From NCBI GenBank assembly GCA_963675935.2, contig CAXXPV010000003.1, forward strand, positions 1,550,001 to 1,614,000: a stretch of DNA of 64,000 nt. The letters run 5' to 3'. Made by a program: the position numbers and the translations under genes. Shown here in pieces: positions 26,395 through 35,198 of the stretch (position 1 is the first letter of the stretch; every line of letters begins with the position of its first letter). Source of the stretch: G963675935 sp963675935. Its GTDB lineage: Bacteria; Planctomycetota; Planctomycetia; Pirellulales; Thermoguttaceae. Under the pieces are notes generated by a model. It was not told the origin of the DNA, made no database searches, and worked only from the letters and a program-made list of their open reading frames with translations.

Positions 26395-28131
26395 TCATCC
26401 ACGAAGCAGCTTCTTCAACTGCGGCCACGTGCGGGTGTTGGCCACGTCGGCGGCCGTCAATCCGCCGCGCCGCGCCTGCTGAACCCCGCACCGCATGTAG
26501 TCCAACCCCTCGGGACTGTGTGAATCGGTCGAAATCACGATCCGTATCCCAAAACTCTTCGCCGCCGCACAGGCCACATCGTCGAGGTCGAGCCGTTTGG
26601 GATGCGCGTTCAATTCGAGCATCTTGCCGTTGTCACGCGCGGCCCGCATCACGGCCTCCATGTCGATCTCGTAGGGCTTCCGCGCAAGCAACATCCGGCC
26701 CGTCGGATGGCCAATCACCGCGACGTGCGGATTCTCCAATGCCTCGATCACCCGGCGCGTGATCTGTTCACGCGTCTGCTGCTGACCGTAGTGAACGCTG
26801 GCGACGACCCAATCGGCCTCGGCCAGCACGTCGTCCGACAGGTCCAGCCCGCCGCGTTCGAGAATATCAACCTCGACGCCCTTCAATATCTTGATGCCGT
26901 CGATGTGGGCATTCAATCGGTCGATCTCGGCCCATTGATGGCGAATCTTATCGGCATTCAAGCCGCCGACCATCGTCACTCGCTTCGAGTGGTCGGTGAT
27001 GGCGATGTACTTCAGACCTCGCCGTCTGGCGGCAACGGCCATTTCCTCGATAGTTGCCTGCCCGTCGGTCCACGTCGAGTGCATGTGCAAGTCGCCGCGA
27101 ATGTCGCCCAATTCGATGAGCTTCGGCAGTTCGCCCGCGTCGGCCCACTCGAATTCGTGCCGAGCCTCGCGCAGTTCGGGCGGAAAACATGGCAGGTCGA
27201 GCGTGCCGTAAACTTCGACCTCGGTCCGTCCGGCTATTTTTTGTTCGTCGCGAAAAACGCCATACTCGTTGATTTTAAGTCCGCGCGACTTTGCCCGACC
27301 GCGAAGCACGATGTTGTGCTCCTTCGAACCGGTGAAGTATTGCAGGGCCGCGCCGAACGATTCGGCCGCAACGACCCGCAGATCGACCTGCACGCCGGAC
27401 GACAGACGCAGCGACATTTTCGTATCGCCCCGGGCGATGATCTGCCGGGCGTCGGCGTAAGCGGCCAGATGGTCCATCACGGCGTTGGCGTCATCGGCTG
27501 TAACAAGAAAATCCAAGTCGCCGACGGTTTCCTTGCCTCTCCGGTAGCTTCCCGCCGGGGAGATTTGCTCGACGGCCGGGCATTTTTTCATGTGCGATAA
27601 AATCGCCTGAACGTGTTCATCGGCCTCGCCCCAGAAAATCCGCTGTTCGGCCTCGGCGGCGATGCCCAGCCCGTCGAGGATCGCTTTTTCGGTTTTTTCG
27701 CCGAATCCTTTCAACGCCTGAACCTTGTGCGATTCGCACGCCGCGCGAAGGTCGTCGAGCGTGGCGACGCGGAGTTCATGAAACAATATCGCGGCGCGTT
27801 TTGGGCCAAGACCCGGCACACGGAGAATCGCCAGCACACTCTCGGGAATTTCAGCCAAAAGTTCATCGAGCATCGGCAGCGAGCCGGTCGTCACAAGTGT
27901 GGCGATTTTATCAGCCAGGTCTTTCCCGATGCCTTCGATGTCGGTAAGGAAGCGGCCGGGCGTGGCGACGATGTCGGCGGCCGACTCGCTCATGTCGCCG
28001 ATGGTTCGCGCGGCGTTGCGGTAGGCTCGCACGCGGAACGTGTTGGCCCCTTGAAATTCGAGCAAGTCGGCGACATGCTCGAAAACGGCGGCGATATCGT
28101 GATTGGACGACGGCGAGTGATTGGGAGTCAC
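26395..28131 (-). CDS. polX: PolX-type DNA polymerase/3'-5' exonuclease
   Basis: 578 residues from a GTG at 28131. Helix-hairpin-helix segments come first (IEGIGKDLADKIATL, VPGLGPKRAAIL, GFGEKTEKAI), then the family X nucleotidyltransferase core with SPAGSYRRGKETVGDLDFLV, whose GS and D-x-D residues bind metal. A PHP domain follows (GDLHMHSTWTDGQATIEEM, AITDHSKRVTMV, ISTDSHSPEGLDYM), giving metal-dependent exonuclease activity. Bacterial PolX acts in base excision repair. The upstream frame continues to 28215 but runs through a palindrome, so the GTG is preferred. Confidence 0.93.
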   Translation of the reverse strand: MTPNHSPSSNHDIAAVFEHVADLLEFQGANTFRVRAYRNAARTIGDMSESAADIVATPGRFLTDIEGIGKDLADKIATLVTTGSLPMLDELLAEIPESVLAILRVPGLGPKRAAILFHELRVATLDDLRAACESHKVQALKGFGEKTEKAILDGLGIAAEAEQRIFWGEADEHVQAILSHMKKCPAVEQISPAGSYRRGKETVGDLDFLVTADDANAVMDHLAAYADARQIIARGDTKMSLRLSSGVQVDLRVVAAESFGAALQYFTGSKEHNIVLRGRAKSRGLKINEYGVFRDEQKIAGRTEVEVYGTLDLPCFPPELREARHEFEWADAGELPKLIELGDIRGDLHMHSTWTDGQATIEEMAVAARRRGLKYIAITDHSKRVTMVGGLNADKIRHQWAEIDRLNAHIDGIKILKGVEVDILERGGLDLSDDVLAEADWVVASVHYGQQQTREQITRRVIEALENPHVAVIGHPTGRMLLARKPYEIDMEAVMRAARDNGKMLELNAHPKRLDLDDVACAAAKSFGIRIVISTDSHSPEGLDYMRCGVQQARRGGLTAADVANTRTWPQLKKLLRG

Positions 28132-28152
28132 GATTCGTTCTCCGTATATTGA

Positions 28153-28248
28153 GTAGGGTGGGACAAGCTTTAGCGCAGTCCCACCGTTGTTTTCGCCGGA
28201 CGTTTTACACGGCATTGGTGGGACTGCGCTACGCTTGTCCCACCCTAC
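28153..28248. repeat. palindromic repeat, GTAGGGTGGGACAAGC family
   Basis: Long inverted arms, GTAGGGTGGGACAAGCTTTA and the inverse ending GCTTGTCCCACCCTAC, surround a 40-base loop between the polX start and the GTPase stop. The last CTA of the repeat is the stop codon (TAG) of the GTPase on the minus strand. Confidence 0.85.
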
Positions 28249-29240
28249 ATGTGCAACTCAACCACATCCTGGTCGCTAAGTACGTAATCGCCCTTCACCT
28301 GTGTACCGTCGTGAACGGCCGAGCCCCAAACCCGGGCGAACTTCAAGCCCGTCAAAAAATCCTTGTGAACCAGCCCGGCCATTTCCAACAGTGTGCCGCC
28401 GCGGCGGATCGTGAACGGGCGATCGCGGTCGGGTTCCTTGGCCGTCGGCAGCTTCGAGTAAACCCGAACCACGTCCATCGTGCGATAGATCGCCGTGCGC
28501 AACGGTTCCAGGCCAGTTCCCTCTTTGGCCGAAATCACGTACTCCATGAAATCCAACGGCAGCAGTTCGTGCAACAACTCCAATCGCTCAGAAGCGCCCG
28601 GCGCGTCGATCTTGTTCGGCGTCAAAAACGTCTTGGTGAACGATAGGCCCACGTCGTTTTCGTCGAGATACGAGGCCGCCGCCAATCGGGTCTTCGTCTC
28701 CGCAAGCCGTTCGAGCAATTCCTGGCACTGCTCGACGCCGTCGTCGCTCGCCAAATCGACCATCAATAGCGCCAACTCGGCCGAACGGATCAGATTGTGC
28801 ATCACCGGGTCGAAATAGTCGGGCGTAATTGGCGGCGTGTCGATCAATTGCACGAAGACGTCTTCCCAAGGCATCATGGCCGGGGCCGGCGTGGTCGTGG
28901 TAAACGGATATGGCGCCACCTCGGGCGTCGCGCGGGTCAGACTGGCCAACAACTGGCTCTTGCCGGCGTTCGGACCGCCGAGAATGACCGCCGTGCCGGC
29001 GCCTTGGCGCGGGATGCGCAGGCCCTTGATCTTCTTGCCGGCGGCCCCTTTTTCGGAGACGAGGTCCTTTTTCGCCTTCGAGATTTTCGCCTTCAGTTCC
29101 GCCTGAAGGTGATCGGTCCCCTTATGCTTGGGGATTTCCTTCAGCATCAACTGAAGGCAAGCCAACTCCTCTTCGAGCGACGCCGCCCGGCGATATTCTT
29201 CCTCGGCCTTGAGATATTGCGGGGTAAGATTCGCTGGCAC
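28245..29240 (-). CDS. DRG/Obg-like GTPase with TGS domain
   Basis: 331 residues from a GTG at 29240. An N-terminal coiled coil (ANLTPQYLKAEEEYRRAASL and after) is followed by a GTPase domain: P-loop GGPNAGKSQLLASLT, switch motifs with YPFTTTTPAPAMM and DTPP in place of the usual DTPG, and the NKID motif. A C-terminal TGS-like domain begins near residue 255. The order matches archaeal/eukaryal DRG proteins and related bacterial GTPases that bind ribosomes or RNA. The stop codon falls within a palindrome. The exact role is unknown. Confidence 0.85.
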   Translation of the reverse strand: MPANLTPQYLKAEEEYRRAASLEEELACLQLMLKEIPKHKGTDHLQAELKAKISKAKKDLVSEKGAAGKKIKGLRIPRQGAGTAVILGGPNAGKSQLLASLTRATPEVAPYPFTTTTPAPAMMPWEDVFVQLIDTPPITPDYFDPVMHNLIRSAELALLMVDLASDDGVEQCQELLERLAETKTRLAAASYLDENDVGLSFTKTFLTPNKIDAPGASERLELLHELLPLDFMEYVISAKEGTGLEPLRTAIYRTMDVVRVYSKLPTAKEPDRDRPFTIRRGGTLLEMAGLVHKDFLTGLKFARVWGSAVHDGTQVKGDYVLSDQDVVELHM

Positions 29241-29282
29241 TCGTCATTCCTCAACGTCGCCCTGCATGGGCTGGGCAATATC

Positions 29283-29357
29283 GTCATTCTGAGCGCAGTG
29301 AAGAATCTGGTGTGGGAACGCTGCTCAAACGAGATTCTTCGCTACGCTCAGAATGAC
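29283..29357. repeat. palindromic repeat, family A, intact copy
   Basis: GTCATTCTGAGCGCAGTGAA and its inverse ending CGCTCAGAATGAC enclose a 20-base loop. This is the only uninterrupted, well conserved copy of family A in the window. Confidence 0.85.
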
Positions 29358-29374
29358 GGGTGTCCCATGGTCTG

Positions 29375-30334
29375 TTATTCAACGGATTCCCAACCGCCGT
29401 CGTCCTTGACCGGCGCCCGCTGCTGCTCGACCGCATGACCGGTCAACTGAACGCGCGAGGCCGAATACACCGTCCGCGAAGCCGTTCGGTCGCTCGGATC
29501 GGGCAACACCGGCTGCGGCATGGAACTCTGCTTCGCGGGGCTTTCAGGTTGGGCCTGAGGAATCGGCTTGACGGCCGGCTCGGGCACGGACGGCACGGGC
29601 ACGGGCGGTGCAACCGTCGGCTTCTCTTCCGCAGGCTTGTTCGTCTGAAACGTCTGCCGCGATGCGCCATTCGCATCGATCACCGCAGTGCCCTGCTGAT
29701 CGCTCGGCGAACTTGTAACGACCGGCGCCGACGACGACCCGGCGCATGACGAACAGCCCGACGACACCGGCGCGCCGTAGCTCACCGAACCGCATGCGCC
29801 GCCGGCACATGAACTACAACCTGTCGCGCAGGAACTGCAACCATAAACAACCGGCGCGTACGCAACCGTCGGACGATAGTAAGCGTTGTAAGAGTAGTAC
29901 GTCGTGTACGGAACCAGCCGAGTTTGATACGTTCCCAAAAACGGCCGATACGTCGTCACCGGATAGCTCGCGACCACGGGCCGATAGGCCGTCATCAACG
30001 TCGGTGCATAAGCCACCGTCGTCGGCATATACTGGCATGTCTGCGACACGCACGGCGAACTGCATGGCGAGCTGCATGGCGAGCTGCATGGATTGACTGT
30101 CACGCACGGCGAGCAGGAAGGCACGACAACCGTCGCACAAGGCGAACACGCCGGCGCCGCGTAAACGGGGGCCGCCGGCTGGTAAGGCGGCGCGTAGGTC
30201 GTATTCGAGGCCGGCCCGGCGCCGAACATGCAGTCCCAAAGTCGGCAGGCCCCCTGGCTTTGCGAGGGCAACGCCAACAAGGCCGCCATTGTGCACACAA
30301 CCGTCAAACCGTGGATTGTTCGGCGAGACATCAT
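29375..30334 (-). CDS. secreted Cys/Tyr-rich repeat protein, unknown function
   Basis: 319 residues with a signal peptide (MSRRTIHGLTVVCTMAALLA). The mature part has tandem CSSP units (CSSPCSSPCSSPC, about residues 82-94), repeated CSPC and CSSCA motifs, and a Tyr-rich central region (TYRPFLGTYQTRLVPYTTYY). A Pro-rich tail follows. Low-complexity, cysteine-rich exported proteins of this kind occur widely in planctomycetes, where a cell-envelope structural role is assumed but unproven. The start could be either Met of MMSRR. No partner gene is visible. Confidence 0.65.
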   Translation of the reverse strand: MMSRRTIHGLTVVCTMAALLALPSQSQGACRLWDCMFGAGPASNTTYAPPYQPAAPVYAAPACSPCATVVVPSCSPCVTVNPCSSPCSSPCSSPCVSQTCQYMPTTVAYAPTLMTAYRPVVASYPVTTYRPFLGTYQTRLVPYTTYYSYNAYYRPTVAYAPVVYGCSSCATGCSSCAGGACGSVSYGAPVSSGCSSCAGSSSAPVVTSSPSDQQGTAVIDANGASRQTFQTNKPAEEKPTVAPPVPVPSVPEPAVKPIPQAQPESPAKQSSMPQPVLPDPSDRTASRTVYSASRVQLTGHAVEQQRAPVKDDGGWESVE

Positions 30335-30715
30335 TTTGGCTCCAGACCTTTGGGGAAAAGGCCATCCGATTCATCAAACCCCTTTTCCACGGCAGTGTCA
30401 AGCTGCTACGTGAAGGCGGTTTCTCGGATGGTGCAATTTTCCGGTTCCATAAATCCTACGTTTTAGGCGGCATTTGCGGTTCATGCCGAATTTGCCAACC
30501 CAACCATTGCGGACCTCTTCCGCATCATCCTTTATCCTAGGTTATTTTTTCCCTCCGCTCGACCGCATTTGTTTAGCCGGTGAACTTGTTCGCCGCGAAT
30601 GTTCGGCGATTTCGGCCAAAACGCGGCGAACAAGTTCGCCGGCTAAACGGGAGAAAATATGCCGCCGTCCAACCGACGTTGACTTCCCGGCCCTGCTCGG
30701 CGATACTTCTTGAAT
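30335..30715. other. divergent intergenic region with family B palindrome
   Basis: The region separates the Cys-rich protein gene (minus) from proA (plus). It contains the best family B palindrome at 30571-30648. Promoters for both flanking genes should lie here, but I see no clear consensus. Confidence 0.5.
30571..30648. repeat. palindromic repeat, family B, near-perfect copy
   Basis: GTTTAGCCGGTGAACTTGTT at the left and its inverse AACAAGTTCGCCGGCTAAAC at the right, one mismatch, with a loop of about 35 bases. Confidence 0.88.
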
Positions 30716-31975
30716 ATGAACGCCCTACAAGAATACTGTCTCGACATCGCCCAGCGGGCAAAACGGGCCTCTGCCGACCTGGCCCTGGTCACCGGCGACC
30801 AAAAACGACGCTGGCTAGACGCCTGCGCCCAACTGTTCACCCAACGGACCGCCGCCCTCGGTGAAGCCAACCAATTGGACTTGGCGGCCGCGCCAGGCTA
30901 TGGCCTTTCGCCCGCCGCGATTGATCGCCTCCGGCTAACCCCGCCGCGCATCGCCGACATGGCCGGCGCCTTGGCCCAGGTGGCCGCCCTGCCCGAACCG
31001 ATCGGCGAGATCATTTCAAGTTCCATTCGCCCCAGCGGGCTGGAAGTGCAAAAAGTGCGCGTGCCGCTGGGCGTCGTCTTCTTCATTTACGAGTCGCGGC
31101 CGAATGTCACGGCCGACGCCGCCGCGCTTTGCGTGAAAGCCGGCAACGCCGTGATCCTTCGCGGTGGCAAGGAAGCCATCCACTCGAACCGCGTCATCGC
31201 CGCCATTCTGGCCGAAGCCGCCGCCGAGGCCGGATTGCCGGCCGACGCCGTGCAGCTTGTCGCGACGACCGACCGCGACGCGGTGGGCTGCCTGCTGCGC
31301 ATGCCGGAATTCATCGACCTTTGCATCCCGCGCGGCGGCGAGAGTTTGATTCGCCGCGTCGCCGAGGAAGCTCGAATGCCGGTCATCAAACATTTCGCCG
31401 GCAATTGCCACGTCTATCTCGACCAATCGGCCGATCCTGAGATAGCCGAGCGGATCGTCGTCAACGCGAAGTGTCAGCGGATGGGCGTATGCAACGCGGC
31501 CGAATCGTTGGTGGTTCACGCCGCGTCGGCTGCGGCGTTGCTGCCGCGCGTCGGCCGGGCGCTTTTAAGCCACGGCGTCGAAATTCGCGGCGACGCTCGC
31601 ACGCGCGAGTTGATCGCCGAAGCGAAGCCGGCCTCCGAGGTGGATTTCGCCACGGAATATCTCGGACCGATCATCTCGTGCAAGGTGGTCGATTCGTTGG
31701 ACGAGGCCATCGAACACATCAACCGCAACAGTTCGCATCACACCGAGGCGATTGTCACTCGCGATCTGGCCGCCGCTCGGCGGTTTGCCGCGGCAATCGA
31801 CAGTTCGGCGGTAATGATCAACGCAAGCACCCGGCTCAACGACGGCGGGCAGTTCGGCCTCGGCGCGGAGATCGGCATCAGCACCGACAAGTTCCACGCT
31901 CGCGGGCCGTGCGGCGTCAACGAGTTGACCAGCTACAAGTACGTAGCTTACGGCGCGGGACAAATCAGGGACTAA
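30716..31975 (+). CDS. proA: gamma-glutamyl phosphate reductase
   Basis: 419 residues from the ATG at 30716. ProA reduces gamma-glutamyl phosphate to glutamate semialdehyde with NADPH, the second step of proline synthesis. The aldehyde-dehydrogenase-like fold is clear: GVVFFIYESRPNVTADAA, KAGNAVILRGGKEA, and the catalytic cysteine in CQRMGVCNAAESLVVH. The end GLGAEIGISTDKFHARGPCG is the family signature. A TTG 6 bases upstream is less likely. proB is not nearby. Confidence 0.96.
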   Translation: MNALQEYCLDIAQRAKRASADLALVTGDQKRRWLDACAQLFTQRTAALGEANQLDLAAAPGYGLSPAAIDRLRLTPPRIADMAGALAQVAALPEPIGEIISSSIRPSGLEVQKVRVPLGVVFFIYESRPNVTADAAALCVKAGNAVILRGGKEAIHSNRVIAAILAEAAAEAGLPADAVQLVATTDRDAVGCLLRMPEFIDLCIPRGGESLIRRVAEEARMPVIKHFAGNCHVYLDQSADPEIAERIVVNAKCQRMGVCNAAESLVVHAASAAALLPRVGRALLSHGVEIRGDARTRELIAEAKPASEVDFATEYLGPIISCKVVDSLDEAIEHINRNSSHHTEAIVTRDLAAARRFAAAIDSSAVMINASTRLNDGGQFGLGAEIGISTDKFHARGPCGVNELTSYKYVAYGAGQIRD

Positions 31976-31982
31976 AAACCAT

Positions 31983-32049
31983 ACCGTTTTGTAAAGACCG
32001 TTTTGTAAAGACCGTTTTGTAAAGCCGCGACCAGTGGTCGCGGCTTTAC
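31983..32049. repeat. three 14-bp tandem units plus a perfect palindrome upstream of fliM
   Basis: ACCGTTTTGTAAAG occurs three times in tandem (31983-32024, last unit merging into the palindrome). It is followed by GTAAAGCCGCGACCA and its exact inverse (32019-32049), which ends 42 bases before the fliM-like start. The palindrome has the same core as the repeat at 12763-12812. Confidence 0.8.
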
Positions 32050-32090
32050 ACACGGTGTACGACGGCATTTCGCAACCGAAGGATCGACCA

Positions 32091-32963
32091 ATGGCCCGAG
32101 AGACAACCTACGACGTTCCGCGGGCGGAGCTGCTCAGCGCGGCGGAGTTGCGGTCGTTGCGAACGATGCACGACGGCATGGCCCAGACTCTCGGCGCGTC
32201 GCTCTCGAATTTGCTGCGCGACACGGTCGATGTAAGCCTTGCCGGGGTCGAGCAGGCCGGCTACGGCGAATTCATTCGCAGCCTGGACGACCATTCCTGC
32301 TTCAGCCTCGTGAAGGCCGACCCGCTGGGCGATTGCCTGCTGCTCGACATTGGACTGCCGATCTTGTATCCGATGTTGGACCGCATGATGGGCGGTGGCC
32401 AGGAAGACGCCGTGCCGCCGAGCCGGCCGCCGAGCGACATCGAACTTTCGCTGGCTTCACGGATCACGCGGTTGTTTCTCGACGAGCTTTGCCGCGCGTG
32501 GCAGGGCGTCATGCCGTTGACCGCCGAAGTCGTGCAGGTCGTCGGCCAGCCGCGTCAACTTCGCGCGTTGCCTTCCGACGAAGCTGTGGCTGTCGTAGGT
32601 TTCCGGCTGGCGTTGGGCAAGCATCGCGGGCTTGTGCAGCTTTGTTTGCCATGCCGGGCGATTTTGCGGTTCGGCGCTCGCCTGACTGACTCACGGAATC
32701 CAAACCAGACGTCGCCGTCGGCTTCCGACGATGCATCGGCCGACTCCAACGGCGTCAATATCTCGGTGGAAATGAACGTGGCCCTGGCGGCCACGCCGAT
32801 CACGGCCGCCGAGTTGCGCGGCCTTCGCGTGGGCGACATCATCGTCACCGACACCGATGCCGAGCGTCCGGCCGAGGTTTCACTCGACGGCGAGCCAAAG
32901 TTTTCGGCGAAGCCCGGCTCGCTGGAAGGCCGGAAGGCAATTCGCCTTGTCGAGCCGCTGTGA
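32091..32963 (+). CDS. fliM: FliM-like flagellar motor switch protein
   Basis: 290 residues from the ATG at 32091. The middle domain follows FliM: MHDGMAQTLGASLSNLLRDTV, then GDCLLLDIGLPILYPMLDRMMGG. The C-terminal SpoA/FliN-type domain is present (residues about 215-290: VEMNVALAATPITAAELRGL, then LRVGDIIVTD). In the flagellar switch, FliM binds FliG and FliN in the C-ring. The short N-terminal CheY-P binding peptide (LSQ-x-E-I-D type) is missing. No other flagellar genes are near. It could be a divergent FliM or a related SpoA protein in another secretion device. Confidence 0.8.
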   Translation: MARETTYDVPRAELLSAAELRSLRTMHDGMAQTLGASLSNLLRDTVDVSLAGVEQAGYGEFIRSLDDHSCFSLVKADPLGDCLLLDIGLPILYPMLDRMMGGGQEDAVPPSRPPSDIELSLASRITRLFLDELCRAWQGVMPLTAEVVQVVGQPRQLRALPSDEAVAVVGFRLALGKHRGLVQLCLPCRAILRFGARLTDSRNPNQTSPSASDDASADSNGVNISVEMNVALAATPITAAELRGLRVGDIIVTDTDAERPAEVSLDGEPKFSAKPGSLEGRKAIRLVEPL

Positions 32964-33076
32964 GGCGGCTCTGTCCAAGTATTACTCCCTCCCCTCTCGC
33001 GGGCACCAACCGAAAGTTGGTCGGGGAGAAAGTCGGTGGAGAGAGCGTCCGCTTCCCATTTGCTACAGCCGATCGC

Positions 33077-34090
33077 CTACAGTTGTTTCGCGTCGATGGA
33101 CGCGCCGTCCTTGCGGTTGCCGAGATTCTTGTGTACCGTCTCGTTGATCGAGTAGCTTATCTGTTGGACAGAGCCGTCGCAGAAGGCGATGTGGCAACCT
33201 GTCGCATGCGCGCTGCCGAAAATGGCGTTGGCGTATTGCCCGGCCTGATCTTGATAAGGGGGACACGGGGTATAACGGACGATGTCAACATCAAAGCCGC
33301 AACTCCAGGTCTCGGTATCGCCGCCGTCTTGGCCGGTGAAATAGTAGTCGGGGTTCAGATATTTTTCGCCGACCAGATAGGTGTTGCTCAATCCGTCGGT
33401 CACATCGGCGACGCGAATTTCGCTGCGTTGGTAGGAAACGCCGCTTAACGTCATGATGGGCCACGATAGTTTGTCGTCGTTCGCCCAGTTGGAAGACGAT
33501 CCGCCCGGCGCATACGGCTCGACGAGATAGACGACGTCGCCGGCGTTAGCGCCATAATCGCCGCGGGCGACGCTGGTGTCGCCGGAGGGATTGGGATCGG
33601 AGTTTTCCGCGATATACGTGCCGCTGGTGAAAAGACCCGAGGCGCGACGCGAAGGACAATTGAACGCCGAAAGCGGAGTTCTGGCGACCTTGCGGGCCGC
33701 CGTTTTTTGCGCAGCCGTCAGGACGTTCGATTGGCCGTCGCACGCAAGGTCGTGCAAGCCTTGTTGTTCCATGAACGGCAAAATGTTGTAGAAGAAGCCG
33801 CCGGGTTGGTGGCGATTGAAGCCGCGATCGGGATCGCCCACCCAACTCCACTTCCAGCCACTGGTCGGCAAGAATCCTTGCTGCTGCTCGTGGGTGATCG
33901 CCGCCAGGGACATCTGCTTCAGGTTGTTCTGGCATTGCAGACGCCGGGCCGCCTCGCGCGCGGCTTGCACAGCAGGAAGCAGGAGCGCGATCAAAATGCC
34001 GATGATCGTGATGACGACTAAAAGCTCCACGAGGGTAAAACCACGAAGCGTTTGAAAATGAGTCGTTGCCGTGCGGCGGAAGAGAAACAT
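33077..34090 (-). CDS. DUF1559 pseudopilin-like protein
   Basis: 337 residues from the ATG at 34090. The type IV pilin-like N-terminus has the prepilin peptidase site in RGFTLVELLVVITIIGILI, so the leader is cut after Gly and the hydrophobic helix is methylated and assembled. The body is the DUF1559 domain, and the C-terminus carries the H-x9-DG signature (HATGCHIAFCDGSVQQIS). These proteins are hugely expanded in planctomycetes; their role is unsettled, with pseudopilin or surface-fibre functions proposed. It lies in a group with the PEP-CTERM and FecR/sigma genes. Confidence 0.93.
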   Translation of the reverse strand: MFLFRRTATTHFQTLRGFTLVELLVVITIIGILIALLLPAVQAAREAARRLQCQNNLKQMSLAAITHEQQQGFLPTSGWKWSWVGDPDRGFNRHQPGGFFYNILPFMEQQGLHDLACDGQSNVLTAAQKTAARKVARTPLSAFNCPSRRASGLFTSGTYIAENSDPNPSGDTSVARGDYGANAGDVVYLVEPYAPGGSSSNWANDDKLSWPIMTLSGVSYQRSEIRVADVTDGLSNTYLVGEKYLNPDYYFTGQDGGDTETWSCGFDVDIVRYTPCPPYQDQAGQYANAIFGSAHATGCHIAFCDGSVQQISYSINETVHKNLGNRKDGASIDAKQL

Positions 34091-34296
34091 GGTAAAATCC
34101 TTATTGCACAATCAGGAATGAGAATGGCGAAAATATCTTGCGTCTTGGCGTCCGCACTTTCGTTGCACGTCGAGACGCAACACATCGTCAACCGCGCATT
34201 CGCGCCGCGGCGAATCGTTTTCCAAAAGCCGGACGACGGCCGCGGCTTGCGCGGCCGTCGTCCTGGCGATTTACTCGGCCCCAGGGACATCACGCC

Positions 34297-35034
34297 TTAG
34301 GCCGCCGTTTTCCGCTTGCGCCAAGCATAGGCCAGCAAGCCGGCGATGCCTGTCAAAGCCAAGATCGTCGTGCTTGGCTCGGGAACTGCAAGCGACAGCG
34401 TGTGGTCGCTGACTTGGAACTTGCTGAAGTCGGATTGCGTCACGCCATCGATGCGGACATACCCGCTGCTCACCAAGGATTGGTAATCGCTCTCGACCTT
34501 GTCCGAAATCGTCAGCGTGGCCAGGCAACCGGAGTCAAAAGTGATGTAATCATTTGCGGAGGAAATCGTCAGTTTCCTGGCATCGAATTGGGCGCTGCCC
34601 GAAAGCCGTATATAGCTTGCGCCAGTTCCCGAAGTCGTAAAGTTGAGGTGGCTGTTGCTGATATCCACTTTCGCATTGTCGGTCAACGTCCAAATGGAAT
34701 TGCCATCAAGGTTGGTATTATATGTGGTGGCAGTCGCGGCCAAAGTCGCATCGCCAGACATATTGTACGTGCCATTGCTGTTGCCGAACCCCAAGCACAC
34801 ACCCCACGGCGACGTTTTTGTGAGCGTGCCGGCGGTATGATTCAGTGTGCCGTCAGGGCCACTAGTAGTGTTACGAGAGTCCCCGACCCAAAAATCGCCG
34901 TCGACCGTCAAGTCGGCAGCCAATGATTGAGTGCCGGTAACAATATACTCGCTCGCGTGAACCGCGCTGGGGGCGACCGCCAAACACGCCGTTGCAACCA
35001 ACGCAACCGTCAGACATGCCATTCTCTTCAACAT
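34297..35034 (-). CDS. PEP-CTERM-anchored secreted protein
   Basis: 245 residues from the ATG at 35034. A signal peptide (MLKRMACLTVALVATACLAV) is followed by a beta-rich Ser/Thr/Asn-rich body with autotransporter-like repeats (TLNHTAGTLTKT, GTYNMSGDATLAA, LTDNAKVDISNSH). The C-terminus has the PEP-CTERM sorting signal: VPEPSTTILALTGIAG, a hydrophobic helix, then AYAWRKRK. It would be processed and anchored by an exosortase, none of which is visible here. It sits beside the DUF1559 and FecR/sigma genes, and all may be expressed together. Confidence 0.88.
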   Translation of the reverse strand: MLKRMACLTVALVATACLAVAPSAVHASEYIVTGTQSLAADLTVDGDFWVGDSRNTTSGPDGTLNHTAGTLTKTSPWGVCLGFGNSNGTYNMSGDATLAATATTYNTNLDGNSIWTLTDNAKVDISNSHLNFTTSGTGASYIRLSGSAQFDARKLTISSANDYITFDSGCLATLTISDKVESDYQSLVSSGYVRIDGVTQSDFSKFQVSDHTLSLAVPEPSTTILALTGIAGLLAYAWRKRKTAA

Positions 35035-35164
35035 TTCAACCACTCTTTCTGCCACAAGGGCAAAACAAATTCTGGAAAACCTCGGCCGGCCGGAACAATC
35101 CAGCCGAAATAAAATAGCCTTGATCTTCCACAATCGAAAACTCCACTTTTCGCAACTGAAACAA

Positions 35165-35191
35165 CGCAGTCCGCACACGGAGTGTGCGGGC
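35165..35191. repeat. short palindrome GCACACGGAGTGTGC
   Basis: A compact palindrome in the gap between the FecR-like gene and the PEP-CTERM gene, related in sequence to the CACACTCCGTGTG palindrome at 43611-43687. Confidence 0.55.
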
Positions 35192-35198
35192 TGAAATT

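Noticed and set aside
28149..28646. Plus-strand open frame opposite the GTPase end
   Set aside because: Overlaps the palindrome and the GTPase; no recognisable protein.
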